A DNA stretch of 64,000 nucleotides from Agromyces intestinalis (GTDB lineage: Bacteria; Actinomycetota; Actinomycetes; Actinomycetales; Microbacteriaceae). The notes below the pieces were generated by a model. The model was not told the origin of the DNA. It searched no databases and worked only from the letters and a program-made list of their open reading frames with translations. Positions 45,967-53,083 of the stretch are shown here, piece by piece. Where the stretch lies: the NCBI RefSeq assembly GCF_008365295.1, contig NZ_CP043505.1:2604001-2668000 (forward strand), given 5' to 3'. How positions within the stretch are numbered: the first letter of the stretch is position 1; each line of letters begins with the position of its first letter. Both the position numbers and the translations under genes were made by a program.

Positions 45967-46899
45967 GTGCGACGAAACTACGTTGAAGATGCGCGGCGAA
46001 TCTCAGCCGCGATCGATCTATATGAAGCCCAGGTCGGACCATTGCCCGGGATATCTGAACCCGAACATAGGGAAGCGTTGATCGAGCAGATCATCGATTC
46101 GGAGCAGCGGGTTCGCTACTTTGGCTTGCTCCAGTCGCGCCCATTGAGCGCCGCGAGCGGTGACCCGCATGACGATGCGTTCGACCCCGTCAAAGCATCG
46201 ATCATCCATCGGGACCGAGGAGATCTCGACGAGGCCATCTGGCTGGCTTATCTTTTCGTGCATTTTGGCCGACACCGCAGAGCAGGCTGGCGCTACGTTC
46301 GAGACGTCTACGGGGCACTTGGAGCCGAGCCCTGGACATGGGAGCGTACGTCGAATGACATCACGTCTTTCAGATTCTGGCTCGACGACCACCAGGAGGA
46401 GCTGCGACGATCCCCAGGCCCCCACGGGTTCGGCAACCATCGCAAGTATGAAAGCCTGAAGGCTTGGACGCCGACTGGAACAGGTGAGGCTTTCGAAAGC
46501 TACATCAATTGGGTGCATGACGCCGGTGATGATCACGAGGCCAGGCTTTCCACCTTTGATGCAGCGACACCAGAGTCGCGATTTGAGGCTATGTACAAGT
46601 CGCTCGGCGACGTCAAACGGCTGGGGCGCATCGGTCGATTTGACTACCTCATGACGCTGAAGAAACTGGGGCTCGCTGATATTGCGCCACCGCATTCGTA
46701 TCTTGTGGGAGCCACTGGCCCTCTCGCAGGTGCTCGACTTCTGCTCGAAGAAGAAGGCACCCACAGCCTGAGTGCGCGGCAAGCGCAGGAGGCGTTGCGC
46801 GAATTCTCAAACTTGACCGGACTTCCGCCCGATGTAATGGAGGATGCCGTATGCAATTGGCAGAAGAGCCCGAGCAAGTACCTCAGGTTCTCAGGCTAG
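45967..46899 (+). CDS. All-helical protein, possible hypermodified-base enzyme (aGPT-pyrophosphorylase-like)
   Basis: 310 residues beginning with a GTG directly after the thymidylate-synthase-like stop. Almost entirely helical by composition. Recognisable phrases are LFVHFGRHRRAGWRYVRDVYGALG, a RIGRFDYLMTLKKLGL stretch and DIAPPHSYLVGATGPLAGARLLL. These recall the helical, glycosylase-like proteins proposed by comparative genomics to act in thymine hypermodification (alpha-glutamyl/putrescinyl-thymine pyrophosphorylase group), which also co-occur with thymidylate-synthase homologues. This identification is from memory and tentative. Its fixed place behind the synthase-like gene is the firmer evidence. 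It overlaps the convergent ImmA/IrrE gene by 17 nt. Confidence 0.4.
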   Translation: MRRNYVEDARRISAAIDLYEAQVGPLPGISEPEHREALIEQIIDSEQRVRYFGLLQSRPLSAASGDPHDDAFDPVKASIIHRDRGDLDEAIWLAYLFVHFGRHRRAGWRYVRDVYGALGAEPWTWERTSNDITSFRFWLDDHQEELRRSPGPHGFGNHRKYESLKAWTPTGTGEAFESYINWVHDAGDDHEARLSTFDAATPESRFEAMYKSLGDVKRLGRIGRFDYLMTLKKLGLADIAPPHSYLVGATGPLAGARLLLEEEGTHSLSARQAQEALREFSNLTGLPPDVMEDAVCNWQKSPSKYLRFSG

Positions 46900-47989
46900 A
46901 TCCATCCCACTTATAGCGTCGCTTTAGAGTATTGAGCTGGTTGAACTGGAGCACGCCAGCATGCTGAAGCTGACCGATGACTATGCCCGGAGCGACCCCC
47001 GCTCGGGAAGCCAGTCGAAGTACGTCACGTTTAGTGGGACCGCGCCCGGTGAGTCCGTGGAGCTGCCCGGTGCCGCGCGGCACCAAAGCATCCCGCGCGA
47101 AGCTATCCGCTTCCTCTTCGATCGCAGCACTACCAGCGGCATCTGCACCAACACCAAAGTCGTCGATGAAGGTCTCCTCTGCACCATGTAGGAGGAGGTG
47201 TGCGATCTCGTGAAACACCGTGAACCAGAAATGATCATCGCTTAGATGTCTGGCGGTCAGTGCGATTATGCGTCGGCCGCCCATTCCTGTGAGCGCTGCT
47301 CCGCTCAGAGCAGCTCCCTTTGGAGGGCGGACGACCACGACTGCCACGCCAGCGCGGCCCGCGATCCTCTGAAGTGCTGGCACGAACACCGCTGGATCGG
47401 CTTCTTTCGTGAGCGCTCGAATCTTGTCTAGCTGGGCCCGCAACTCCTGCGCCGACCAATCGGCGACATCGAGTTGAGCTGCTTCAAGCTGCGCTTTCCT
47501 GAGCCAGACCGCAAGGGTGACAGCATCTGAGGAGAACGTGTCTGACGCGCGATAGTGAGTGTTGCTACTCGCCTGTGCTACGAGGGCTGCGCCCTCCTCG
47601 GCATTCTCAACGTCGAGGAACTCAAGACCCAGCTTCGCTTGTTCGCGCCAAGACTCGCTCTTCGCGATCCAGCCCAACTGCACCATTTGGGCGATCGGCA
47701 TCTGCTGAGCGAGTTGGTCGGCAGACAGCCAGAACAGGCTCTCGCGATACTGTCGCTCGCGGGTCAGCCAGAACTTGGCCGAGCCTCCCAAGCACGCTGC
47801 AAGCTTCGAAGCGAGATCCTCGGATATTTCCGTTTCACCTTGGATCAGGCGACGAGTTGCAGGGTCGCCGATTCCGAGCTCATCTGCAAGGTCGTCTGCT
47901 GTCCAGCCGCGCCGCTCCAAGATCGCCCGGATGGAGTCGCCTGGCGTCGAGGCCCAACGTGGTTCGAAGGTGCTAACGGCAGTAGTCAC
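46883..47989 (-). CDS. HigA-like antitoxin fused to ImmA/IrrE metallopeptidase
   Basis: 368 residues from a GTG that overlaps the previous stop (GTGA). Residues about 15-80 are a HigA-type helix-turn-helix (TPGDSIRAILERRGWTADDLADELGIGDPATRRLI, then EDLASKLAACLGGSAKFWL). Residues about 190-340 carry the ImmA/IrrE domain with HEIAH at 260-264 and a later acidic EEEADSFARDAL ligand region. ImmA/IrrE proteins cleave repressors. In fusion with HigA it is commonly the antitoxin side of a toxin-antitoxin pair. Upstream partner is the HigB-like protein. Confidence 0.83.
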   Translation of the reverse strand: MTTAVSTFEPRWASTPGDSIRAILERRGWTADDLADELGIGDPATRRLIQGETEISEDLASKLAACLGGSAKFWLTRERQYRESLFWLSADQLAQQMPIAQMVQLGWIAKSESWREQAKLGLEFLDVENAEEGAALVAQASSNTHYRASDTFSSDAVTLAVWLRKAQLEAAQLDVADWSAQELRAQLDKIRALTKEADPAVFVPALQRIAGRAGVAVVVVRPPKGAALSGAALTGMGGRRIIALTARHLSDDHFWFTVFHEIAHLLLHGAEETFIDDFGVGADAAGSAAIEEEADSFARDALVPRGTGQLHGLTGRGPTKRDVLRLASRAGVAPGIVIGQLQHAGVLQFNQLNTLKRRYKWDGSSLRT

Positions 47990-48303
47990 GCTTCCTCCGT
48001 GGGCTTGAGCTCATCCAAGCGGATTCGATACTGATCCAGGCCCACCCCATCGTCAGTGGCCCCGTTGCTCTGAAGTTGCATCAACCGTGCCAGAAGGTGC
48101 CACCGCTCATTGATTTCGACACACACCTTCGCCGGATCCTCCGGGAACACCTTAACGCCGATCGGGATCTCGCCCAAGGTGTCAGCAGCCAGCAGCTCGG
48201 CAAGGCGTGCCTGGAGGTCAATTACATCATCCGGCCCAAGTGCGTCGACCTGCGGATGGATACAAAACTCGCGAAGGTGCCGAGTGCGAAAGCTCAATTC
48301 CAA
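47986..48303 (-). CDS. HigB/RelE-like toxin
   Basis: 105 residues from a TTG at 48303 with a GGGACAGG site. The frame remains open to 48477, but the upstream part is unlike a toxin, and RelE-fold toxins are about 100 residues. It begins LELSFRTRHLREFCIHP, with the C-terminal strand pattern KVCVEINERWHLLARLMQLQ as in HigB-like mRNA interferases. Paired by GTGA with the HigA-ImmA/IrrE gene, which is the usual toxin-before-antitoxin order of higBA. Catalytic residues cannot be assigned with certainty. 48304-48519 upstream holds no clear gene. Confidence 0.65.
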   Translation of the reverse strand: MELSFRTRHLREFCIHPQVDALGPDDVIDLQARLAELLAADTLGEIPIGVKVFPEDPAKVCVEINERWHLLARLMQLQSNGATDDGVGLDQYRIRLDELKPTEEA

Positions 48304-48519
48304 TGTAGGGCCTGTCCCAGATGGTGAAGGAGCTGGTTGAGCTACGCCCCTGATGCCGAACGCCGTGCCCGAAACACTACCGGCGTATCCAAATTTGCTG
48401 GATAAAAGCGTATTGAGCCAGGGTCGTGTCGCGTGGGCAGGAGTCTGCACGCGACCGACATCGAGGAAGCGACCCAAGTTAGTCCCTGCGTCTCATGAAT
48501 CTGGAAATGTTTCGTCTCG

Positions 48520-49233
48520 CTAGCCGGCGCGTCCGCGCCTCCCGGGCGGCAGGAGCCCTCGGTCGCGGGCCTTCGTGATCCAACCCTGGGCAGTCGACAG
48601 GGCGACGCCGTTGATCTCCGACATCGTCGCGCTCGGGTTCCTGTCGTTCTTCCGGGAGAGCTGGCCGTGCTGCAGGGCGACCAGCTCGTAGAAGTCGGGC
48701 GTCTTCTTCGGGTCGCCGATCGGGTTGAGCAGGTCGCGCTCGCTGATCTTGTGGCCTGACGGCAGCACGATCTTGCCGCCGGATCTCGTCTCGGTGCGCT
48801 TCATCGCGAACAGCCGCTTGTTGATCGCGGCCTCGATGCGGGCGGTCGGCAACTCGCGGAGGAGTTGGCTGGTGATCGGTTGGCCGCCTCGCCAAGGAAG
48901 GTAGATGACACCGGTGATGCGCACTTCCTCCGGTACGGCGAACGTCTGGCGCTGCAGGCGGATCATCACGCGTGTGTGCGTCGGAATGTGTTCGATCCAT
49001 CGCCAGCGGCCGTCGATCGTCTCGTTCTGGTCGGCCACGGAAACGCGGTACTGCTCATTCGGCGCGGTCATCCACCGGTCGTAGCCGAGCAGTTCGTCGA
49101 TCTCGAGCGACGGGTCGTCACCTCGGTCGCCCGGGAAGTGGAGATGCAGGTACCACTCTTCGGGGAGGTCGTCTGCGACGAGGAGTCCGTCTCGAGACTG
49201 GTCCGCCCACCAGGGGGACTCGGGTAGGTCCAT
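48520..49233 (-). CDS. Element-encoded protein with C-terminal helix-turn-helix
   Basis: 237 residues. The C-terminal part (MSEINGVALSTAQGWITKA followed by RDRGLLPPGRRGRAG) is a helix-turn-helix typical of a protein recurring beside integrases in actinobacterial integrative elements. The N-terminal about 170 residues hold beta-rich, unknown sequence (DGRWRWIEHIPTHTRVMIRL). It is divergent from the excisionase gene across 138 nt that carry two motif copies, a place suited to a regulator of both. Specific role unproven. Confidence 0.62.
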   Translation of the reverse strand: MDLPESPWWADQSRDGLLVADDLPEEWYLHLHFPGDRGDDPSLEIDELLGYDRWMTAPNEQYRVSVADQNETIDGRWRWIEHIPTHTRVMIRLQRQTFAVPEEVRITGVIYLPWRGGQPITSQLLRELPTARIEAAINKRLFAMKRTETRSGGKIVLPSGHKISERDLLNPIGDPKKTPDFYELVALQHGQLSRKNDRNPSATMSEINGVALSTAQGWITKARDRGLLPPGRRGRAG

Positions 49234-49254
49234 GGCACGAGTCTAGCCACACAA

Positions 49255-49308
49255 CTCAGATACTTGCCGAAACCCATGTGCGGTGATAATCTCAGGTACT
49301 TGCAAATA
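49255..49308 (+). promoter_or_regulatory. Element motif copies 2 and 3 with overlapping promoter
   Basis: CTCAGATACTTGCCGA at 49255-49270 and CTCAGGTACTTGCAAATA at 49291-49308, 36 nt apart on the same strand. Between them a plausible promoter toward the excisionase gene reads TTGCCG (49264-49269), 17 nt, TAATCT (49287-49292). The motif copies would overlap both promoter elements, so binding would repress. The unit is between the divergent regulator (49233) and excisionase-like gene (49372). Confidence 0.5.
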
Positions 49309-49371
49309 GCCGCGCGTGGGTCGGCATGCACGAGATGCCAGCCGGCGGCCGATGAGTCGAGGGGGAGCGTT

Positions 49372-49569
49372 ATGGCCGACACCGCGTGGAGGGTCGAGTA
49401 TCTGAGCCGAGTAGAGGCGGCCGAGCGTTGTCGCATCCCGGTCTCGAGCTTCGACAAGCTGCGCCACGACGGGCTTATCCCCGAGCCCGACGCGCGCATG
49501 GGCAAGCACCTGCTCTGGAGTGCCGACACGATCGACGAGCTGCTCGCGCGGGGTGGAACGGAACACTGA
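49372..49569 (+). CDS. Excisionase-like / MerR-type small DNA-binding protein
   Basis: 65 residues with GGGGGAG seven bases before the ATG. Winged helix-like sequence: VEYLSRVEAAERCRIPVSSF, DKLRHDGLIPEPDARMG, and LLWSADTIDELL, as in HTH_17/excisionase proteins beside integrases. The stop TGA overlaps the integrase ATG (TGATG). Presumed role: directionality factor or regulator of the integrase. Confidence 0.72.
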   Translation: MADTAWRVEYLSRVEAAERCRIPVSSFDKLRHDGLIPEPDARMGKHLLWSADTIDELLARGGTEH

Positions 49570-50867
49570 TGGCTGGGCGGCCGACGAAAGACACCCCGTC
49601 GCGCGTCGATCCGCGCACGGGCCGGCCGCTGCCCGAGGGCATCCGCTGGCGCGCCGACCGCCAGCGCTACCAGATCCGCGTCGTCGCCCCGAGCGTCGAA
49701 GGTGGCGCCGCCGAGCGCTCGCGCACCTTCCTCACCCTCGCCGAGGCCAAACGCGAGCTCGCGAAGATGGTGGCCGGCCGCAACCCGAACGGGTCGATGA
49801 CGCTCGACCAGTGGTACGACACGTACTGGCCTGCGATCGAGTCGTCGATCCGCCCGGCGACGGCGCGCAGCTACGGCGTTGCCTGGCGGCTCCGCGTGAA
49901 GCCGAGTCTCGGCCGGCACCGGCTCGATGAGATCACCTCGCCCATGATCGAGTCGGCGATGGTTGCCTGGTCGGGCGGGGCATCCGCCAAGAACGACGCA
50001 CTCGCGGTGCTCTCCCGACTGCTCGACGGTGCTCGCCGTTCGCGGTTCATCGACTACAATCCGGCCCGCGAGGTGAAGCGGCCGAGCATGCGCGAGTCGA
50101 TCTCGCCGGTGTCGCGTGCGCTCACGCTCGAGCAAATCGCCACCTTGCTCGACCTCATTCCCGACGGCGTCTACCGCCGCTACTTCGCCGCCCTCGTCTA
50201 CACGGGCATGCGCGCGGGGGAGGCGACGGCACTGCGCGTCGGCGACGTCGACTTCGGGCGCGGCGTCATCCGCGTCAGCCGCTCGCTGAGCCCGGGCATG
50301 CGCGGCGAGCTCATCGAGCAGTCGCCCAAGAGCCACAAGTCACGGGATGTCCCGCTGATCGACGCGCTGCGTCCGTACGCCGAAGCCGCCGCGCGGGGCA
50401 AGCGGGGGAGCGACCTGCTGTTCGACGGACCCGACGGCGGGCGACTTACCAACCACAACGCCCGCCGCGCGGTGGGCTGGGAGGCGCTGCGCGAGGTGAT
50501 CGGCCGACCCGACCTGCGCATCCACGACCTGCGGCACACGTTCGCGACGATCCTGTTCGACGCCGGCGCCACCGCGCCCGACGTGCAGGCGACCCTCGGA
50601 CACTCGAGCCTGCAGGTCACCGAGCGCTACTCACGCGCTCGGGAAGGCGTCGCGATCCGAGCCGGCGCCGCGTTGAACGATGCGCTCAAGCGAGCCGACG
50701 AAAGCACGGGCAAGAGCACCGACAGAAGTATCGGCCGGAACGCCGACAAGCGCACCGCGAAGACCGCCGGCCCAGAACCAGAAATGGCACAACGCCGAAC
50801 CAGGCGAACCGTTAATGGCACATTAATGGCACAGCCTCACCGACGGCCTCGCGGAATGTCCCGCTAA
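49569..50867 (+). CDS. int: Tyrosine-type integrase
   Basis: 432 residues. N-terminal AP2-like and SAM-like arm and core-binding regions (MTLDQWYDTYWPAIESSIRP), then the catalytic domain. Its active-site set is Arg215 in TGMRAGEATALRV, the HDLRH box at 319-323, the LGHSS histidine and the terminal Tyr in ERYSRA. Therefore it should be active. It ends 37 nt from the tRNA-Phe 3' end, the usual arrangement for integration into a tRNA 3' end. The last about 60 residues are Lys/Arg/Thr-rich, with repeated TAATGGCACA in the DNA at the end. Integrase and excisionase genes are complete although transfer genes are lost. Confidence 0.92.
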   Translation: MAGRPTKDTPSRVDPRTGRPLPEGIRWRADRQRYQIRVVAPSVEGGAAERSRTFLTLAEAKRELAKMVAGRNPNGSMTLDQWYDTYWPAIESSIRPATARSYGVAWRLRVKPSLGRHRLDEITSPMIESAMVAWSGGASAKNDALAVLSRLLDGARRSRFIDYNPAREVKRPSMRESISPVSRALTLEQIATLLDLIPDGVYRRYFAALVYTGMRAGEATALRVGDVDFGRGVIRVSRSLSPGMRGELIEQSPKSHKSRDVPLIDALRPYAEAAARGKRGSDLLFDGPDGGRLTNHNARRAVGWEALREVIGRPDLRIHDLRHTFATILFDAGATAPDVQATLGHSSLQVTERYSRAREGVAIRAGAALNDALKRADESTGKSTDRSIGRNADKRTAKTAGPEPEMAQRRTRRTVNGTLMAQPHRRPRGMSR

Positions 50868-50873
50868 CACGAA

Positions 50874-50898
50874 AAAACCCCCGGTGAACCGGGGGTTT
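50874..50898. terminator. Bidirectional terminator between integrase and tRNA-Phe
   Basis: AAACCCCCGG-TGAA-CCGGGGGTTTT forms a perfect stem with A-run on the left and T-run on the right. It can end both the rightward integrase transcript and the leftward tRNA transcript. Confidence 0.9.
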
Positions 50899-50904
50899 TG
50901 ACTG

Positions 50905-50977
50905 TGGCTCCGACCGGCATCGATCCGGTGACCTTTCGATTTTCAGTCGAACGCTCTACCAACTGAGCTACAGAGCC
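50905..50977 (-). tRNA. tRNA-Phe (GAA)
   Basis: 73 nt cloverleaf on the minus strand. Acceptor stem GGCTCTG pairs with CGGAGCC with one G-T; D-arm TAGCTCAGTTGGTAGAGC; anticodon loop CTGAAAA gives GAA; T-loop region CCGGATCGATGCCGG; discriminator A. The CCA end is not encoded. The tRNA 3' end faces the integrase, so it is the likely integration target (attB). No second copy of its 3' end was found near the left border, fitting loss of attL by deletion. Confidence 0.95.
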
Positions 50978-51027
50978 CGGGGCATCCGCTTCGCAGAACT
51001 GCACGAGAAAGATGCCTCGATAAGGAG

Positions 51028-51060
51028 AAAGCCCCTTCTCTCAACCAAGGGAAAGGGCTT
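51028..51060 (-). terminator. Hairpin between tRNA-Asp and tRNA-Phe
   Basis: On the minus strand AAGCCCTTTCCC and GGGGCTTTCTCC can pair imperfectly, followed by a short T-rich run. It may end the transcript of the two upstream tRNA genes. Weaker than the others. Confidence 0.45.
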
Positions 51061-51070
51061 GTCGCCTGAG

Positions 51071-51144
51071 CGACCCTGACGGGACTTGAACCCGCGACCT
51101 CCGCCGTGACAGGGCGGCACGCTAACCAACTGCGCCACAGGGCC
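51071..51144 (-). tRNA. tRNA-Asp (GTC)
   Basis: 74 nt on the minus strand. Acceptor GGCCCTG with CAGGGTC (one G-T), D-arm TGGCGCAGTTGGTTAGCG, anticodon loop CTGTCAC (GTC), T-arm CGCGGGTTCAAGTCCCG, discriminator G. CCA not encoded. It lies 38 nt downstream of tRNA-Glu. Confidence 0.95.
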
Positions 51145-51182
51145 TCGTAAAGAAGCTATTCAATTGTACTCACCGTTCGGCG

Positions 51183-51255
51183 TGACCCCAACGGGATTCG
51201 AACCCGTGCTGCCGCCGTGAAAGGGCGGTGTCCTAGGCCGCTAAACGATGGGGCC
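51183..51255 (-). tRNA. tRNA-Glu (TTC)
   Basis: 73 nt on the minus strand. Acceptor GGCCCCA with TGGGGTC, D-arm TCGTTTAGCGGCCTAGGA, anticodon loop CTTTCAC (TTC), T-arm ACGGGTTCGAATCCCGT, discriminator A. First of the three tRNA genes in transcription order. The 378 nt from its 5' end to the next gene at 51634 hold no other feature I can support. Confidence 0.95.
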
Positions 51256-51633
51256 GGAGGTTCTTGCCTGGCAGAACCACCGAGAGAAAAGCATACGGGT
51301 AACGAGACGAGATTCCAAAACGAGGGCGACCGGATGCCGCGACCCGCGCATTTCCGCACCCGACCGCTCCTCGCCCGAGTGAATCGAGCGGGGAGAGCAC
51401 GCGCAGTTCGCACCCGGCTTCGCGCGTTCTCTGCCCACTCGATCGGAGATTGGTGCGAATCGAGGGGGTCGCGCGCGCCGCGCCGAGCGAGCAGTCGCGG
51501 TGGATGCTGCGGGCGGCACCGTTCGCGCCACGCGCGACGCGAATGCCCGGATCACGCGACGCCCGTGCCTATCGTGGGCAGCGACCGCCTGCACGACACG
51601 AGGCGCGGGGGACTTCCGCGCGGACGGGGAACC

Positions 51634-52998
51634 ATGGACCGAACCGCTTTGTTCCGCCCGCGCACCGGCGCGCGGCACGACGCGGCGCGGCCCTACGGCG
51701 AACGCCGGCCCCACGGCGAACGCCGGCCCCACGGCGAACGCCGGCTCCGCGGCATCCGCCCCGGCTCTGCCCGCCGGACCGTCGCCGCCCTTGCGATCGT
51801 CGCGCTCGCGATCACGCTGCCCATCCTGCAGCCGGCCGCGCCGCCGGCGCACGCGGCGACCTACCCGACGTGGGACGAACTGCAGGCGGCGAAAGCGAAT
51901 ACCGCCGCGGCCGCGGCCGCAGTCGAGCAGATCAAGGCGCTGCTCGTGCAGCTCGAGCAGAACGTCGCGGCGACGCGCGCCGAGGCGGAGCGGCGCACCG
52001 ACGAGCTCATCGTCGCGCAGCAGAAGTACGACGATGCGGTGCGGCGGGCCGACGAGATCCAGGCCCAGGCCGACGCGTCGGCCGCCGAGGCCGACACCGC
52101 CAAGCGCAACGCGGGGCAGGTCGCGGCGCAGCTCTACCGCACGGGCGGCAACGACCTCACGATGAACCTGGTGCTCGATCAGGGCGACGCGAAGGCGACC
52201 GACGAGCTGCTGAGTCGGCTCGGCAACATGGACAAGATGGTCGAGCGCACGTCGACGGTCTACCGTCGTGCGCAAGAGAAGTCGAACACCGCGCGATCGC
52301 TGGGCGCTCAGGCCGAGGTCGCTCGCGGCGAGCGCGAGCAGCTGCGCATCGCCGCCGAAGAGGCCCTGCAGGCCGCGCTCGAAGCGCAGGCGGCCGCCGA
52401 GGCGGCGCTCGCCGAGTCGCAGCAGAAGAAGATCGAACTCGACCAGCAGCTGAAGTTCCTGCAGGACACCGAGGCCAAGACGACCGCCGCGTACGAAGAG
52501 GGCGAGCGCATCCGCAAGGAGGAGGAGCGCCGCCGAATGGAGGAGGCGATGCGCTCGGGTTCGCCCGGCGTGGTCGCGAGCTCGGGTTGGGCGCGACCGG
52601 CCGGTGGTTACATCACATCCGGGTACGGCGCGCGCGGCTCGATCTGCTCGGGAGGGGGCTGCTCGGGTTCGTTCCACTACGCGGTCGATCTGGGCACCGG
52701 ATGCTCCGCACCCATCTATGCGGCGAACAGCGGCATCGTCCGGTTCGCGGGCTGGTCGGGCACGTACGGCAACTACGTGCAGATCGACCACGGCGGCGGC
52801 ATCTGGACGGGGTACGCGCACATCCGCCCCGGCGGCACGTTCGTGGGTGTCGGGCAGTGGGTCGACGCGGGGCAGAACATCGCCTCCTCCGGCACCACGG
52901 GGGCGTCGACGGGGTGCCACCTGCACTTCGAGGTGTGGGAGGGCGGCGGCCGCATCAACCCGATCTCGTTCATGGCCGATCGGGGCATCTACTTCTGA
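51634..52998 (+). CDS. M23-family peptidoglycan endopeptidase with coiled coil
   Basis: 454 residues from the ATG at 51634 (GGGGA site); the frame is open upstream. A basic N-terminal tail with HGERRP repeats, then a membrane or signal segment (VAALAIVALAITLPILQ). A long coiled coil follows (about 85-280) beginning YPTWDELQAAKANTAAAAA. The C-terminal LytM/M23 domain has zinc ligands H348 and D352 (HYAVD) and H429/H431 in CHLHFE. Cleaves cross-bridges in peptidoglycan outside the cell. The coiled-coil start resembles the next gene, so they share origin. Divisome-type regulation by the coil is inferred from EnvC/RipA-like proteins. Confidence 0.87.
   Translation: MDRTALFRPRTGARHDAARPYGERRPHGERRPHGERRLRGIRPGSARRTVAALAIVALAITLPILQPAAPPAHAATYPTWDELQAAKANTAAAAAAVEQIKALLVQLEQNVAATRAEAERRTDELIVAQQKYDDAVRRADEIQAQADASAAEADTAKRNAGQVAAQLYRTGGNDLTMNLVLDQGDAKATDELLSRLGNMDKMVERTSTVYRRAQEKSNTARSLGAQAEVARGEREQLRIAAEEALQAALEAQAAAEAALAESQQKKIELDQQLKFLQDTEAKTTAAYEEGERIRKEEERRRMEEAMRSGSPGVVASSGWARPAGGYITSGYGARGSICSGGGCSGSFHYAVDLGTGCSAPIYAANSGIVRFAGWSGTYGNYVQIDHGGGIWTGYAHIRPGGTFVGVGQWVDAGQNIASSGTTGASTGCHLHFEVWEGGGRINPISFMADRGIYF
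51695..51750 (+). repeat. 18-bp coding repeat in the M23 gene
   Basis: Three tandem copies of an 18-bp unit (CACGGCGAACGCCGGCCC) encode (His/Tyr)-Gly-Glu-Arg-Arg-Pro in the predicted cytoplasmic tail before the membrane segment. Near-identical copies suggest recent slippage. Confidence 0.75.
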
Positions 52999-53083
52999 GG
53001 TGGGGGCCTCGGATCCAGCGTCCACACCAGCAAGATCCATGGCGGATGCCTCGCGCATCCGTTCGCCGGAAGGGGGATCGGCG

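Noticed and set aside
46874-46886. Fourth copy of the element motif within the helical-protein 3' end
   Set aside because: It matches 12 of 13 positions on the minus strand but is coding and not next to a promoter; kept only as a remark.
48304-48477. N-terminal extension of the HigB-like protein from a TTG at 48477
   Set aside because: The extension lacks toxin-like sequence and RelE-fold toxins are about 100 residues; a shorter TTG start with a ribosome site fits better.
50868-50977. An intact attL/attR direct-repeat pair for the element
   Set aside because: Only the tRNA-Phe side is visible; no copy of the tRNA 3' end was found around 43300-44500, in line with deletion of the left end.
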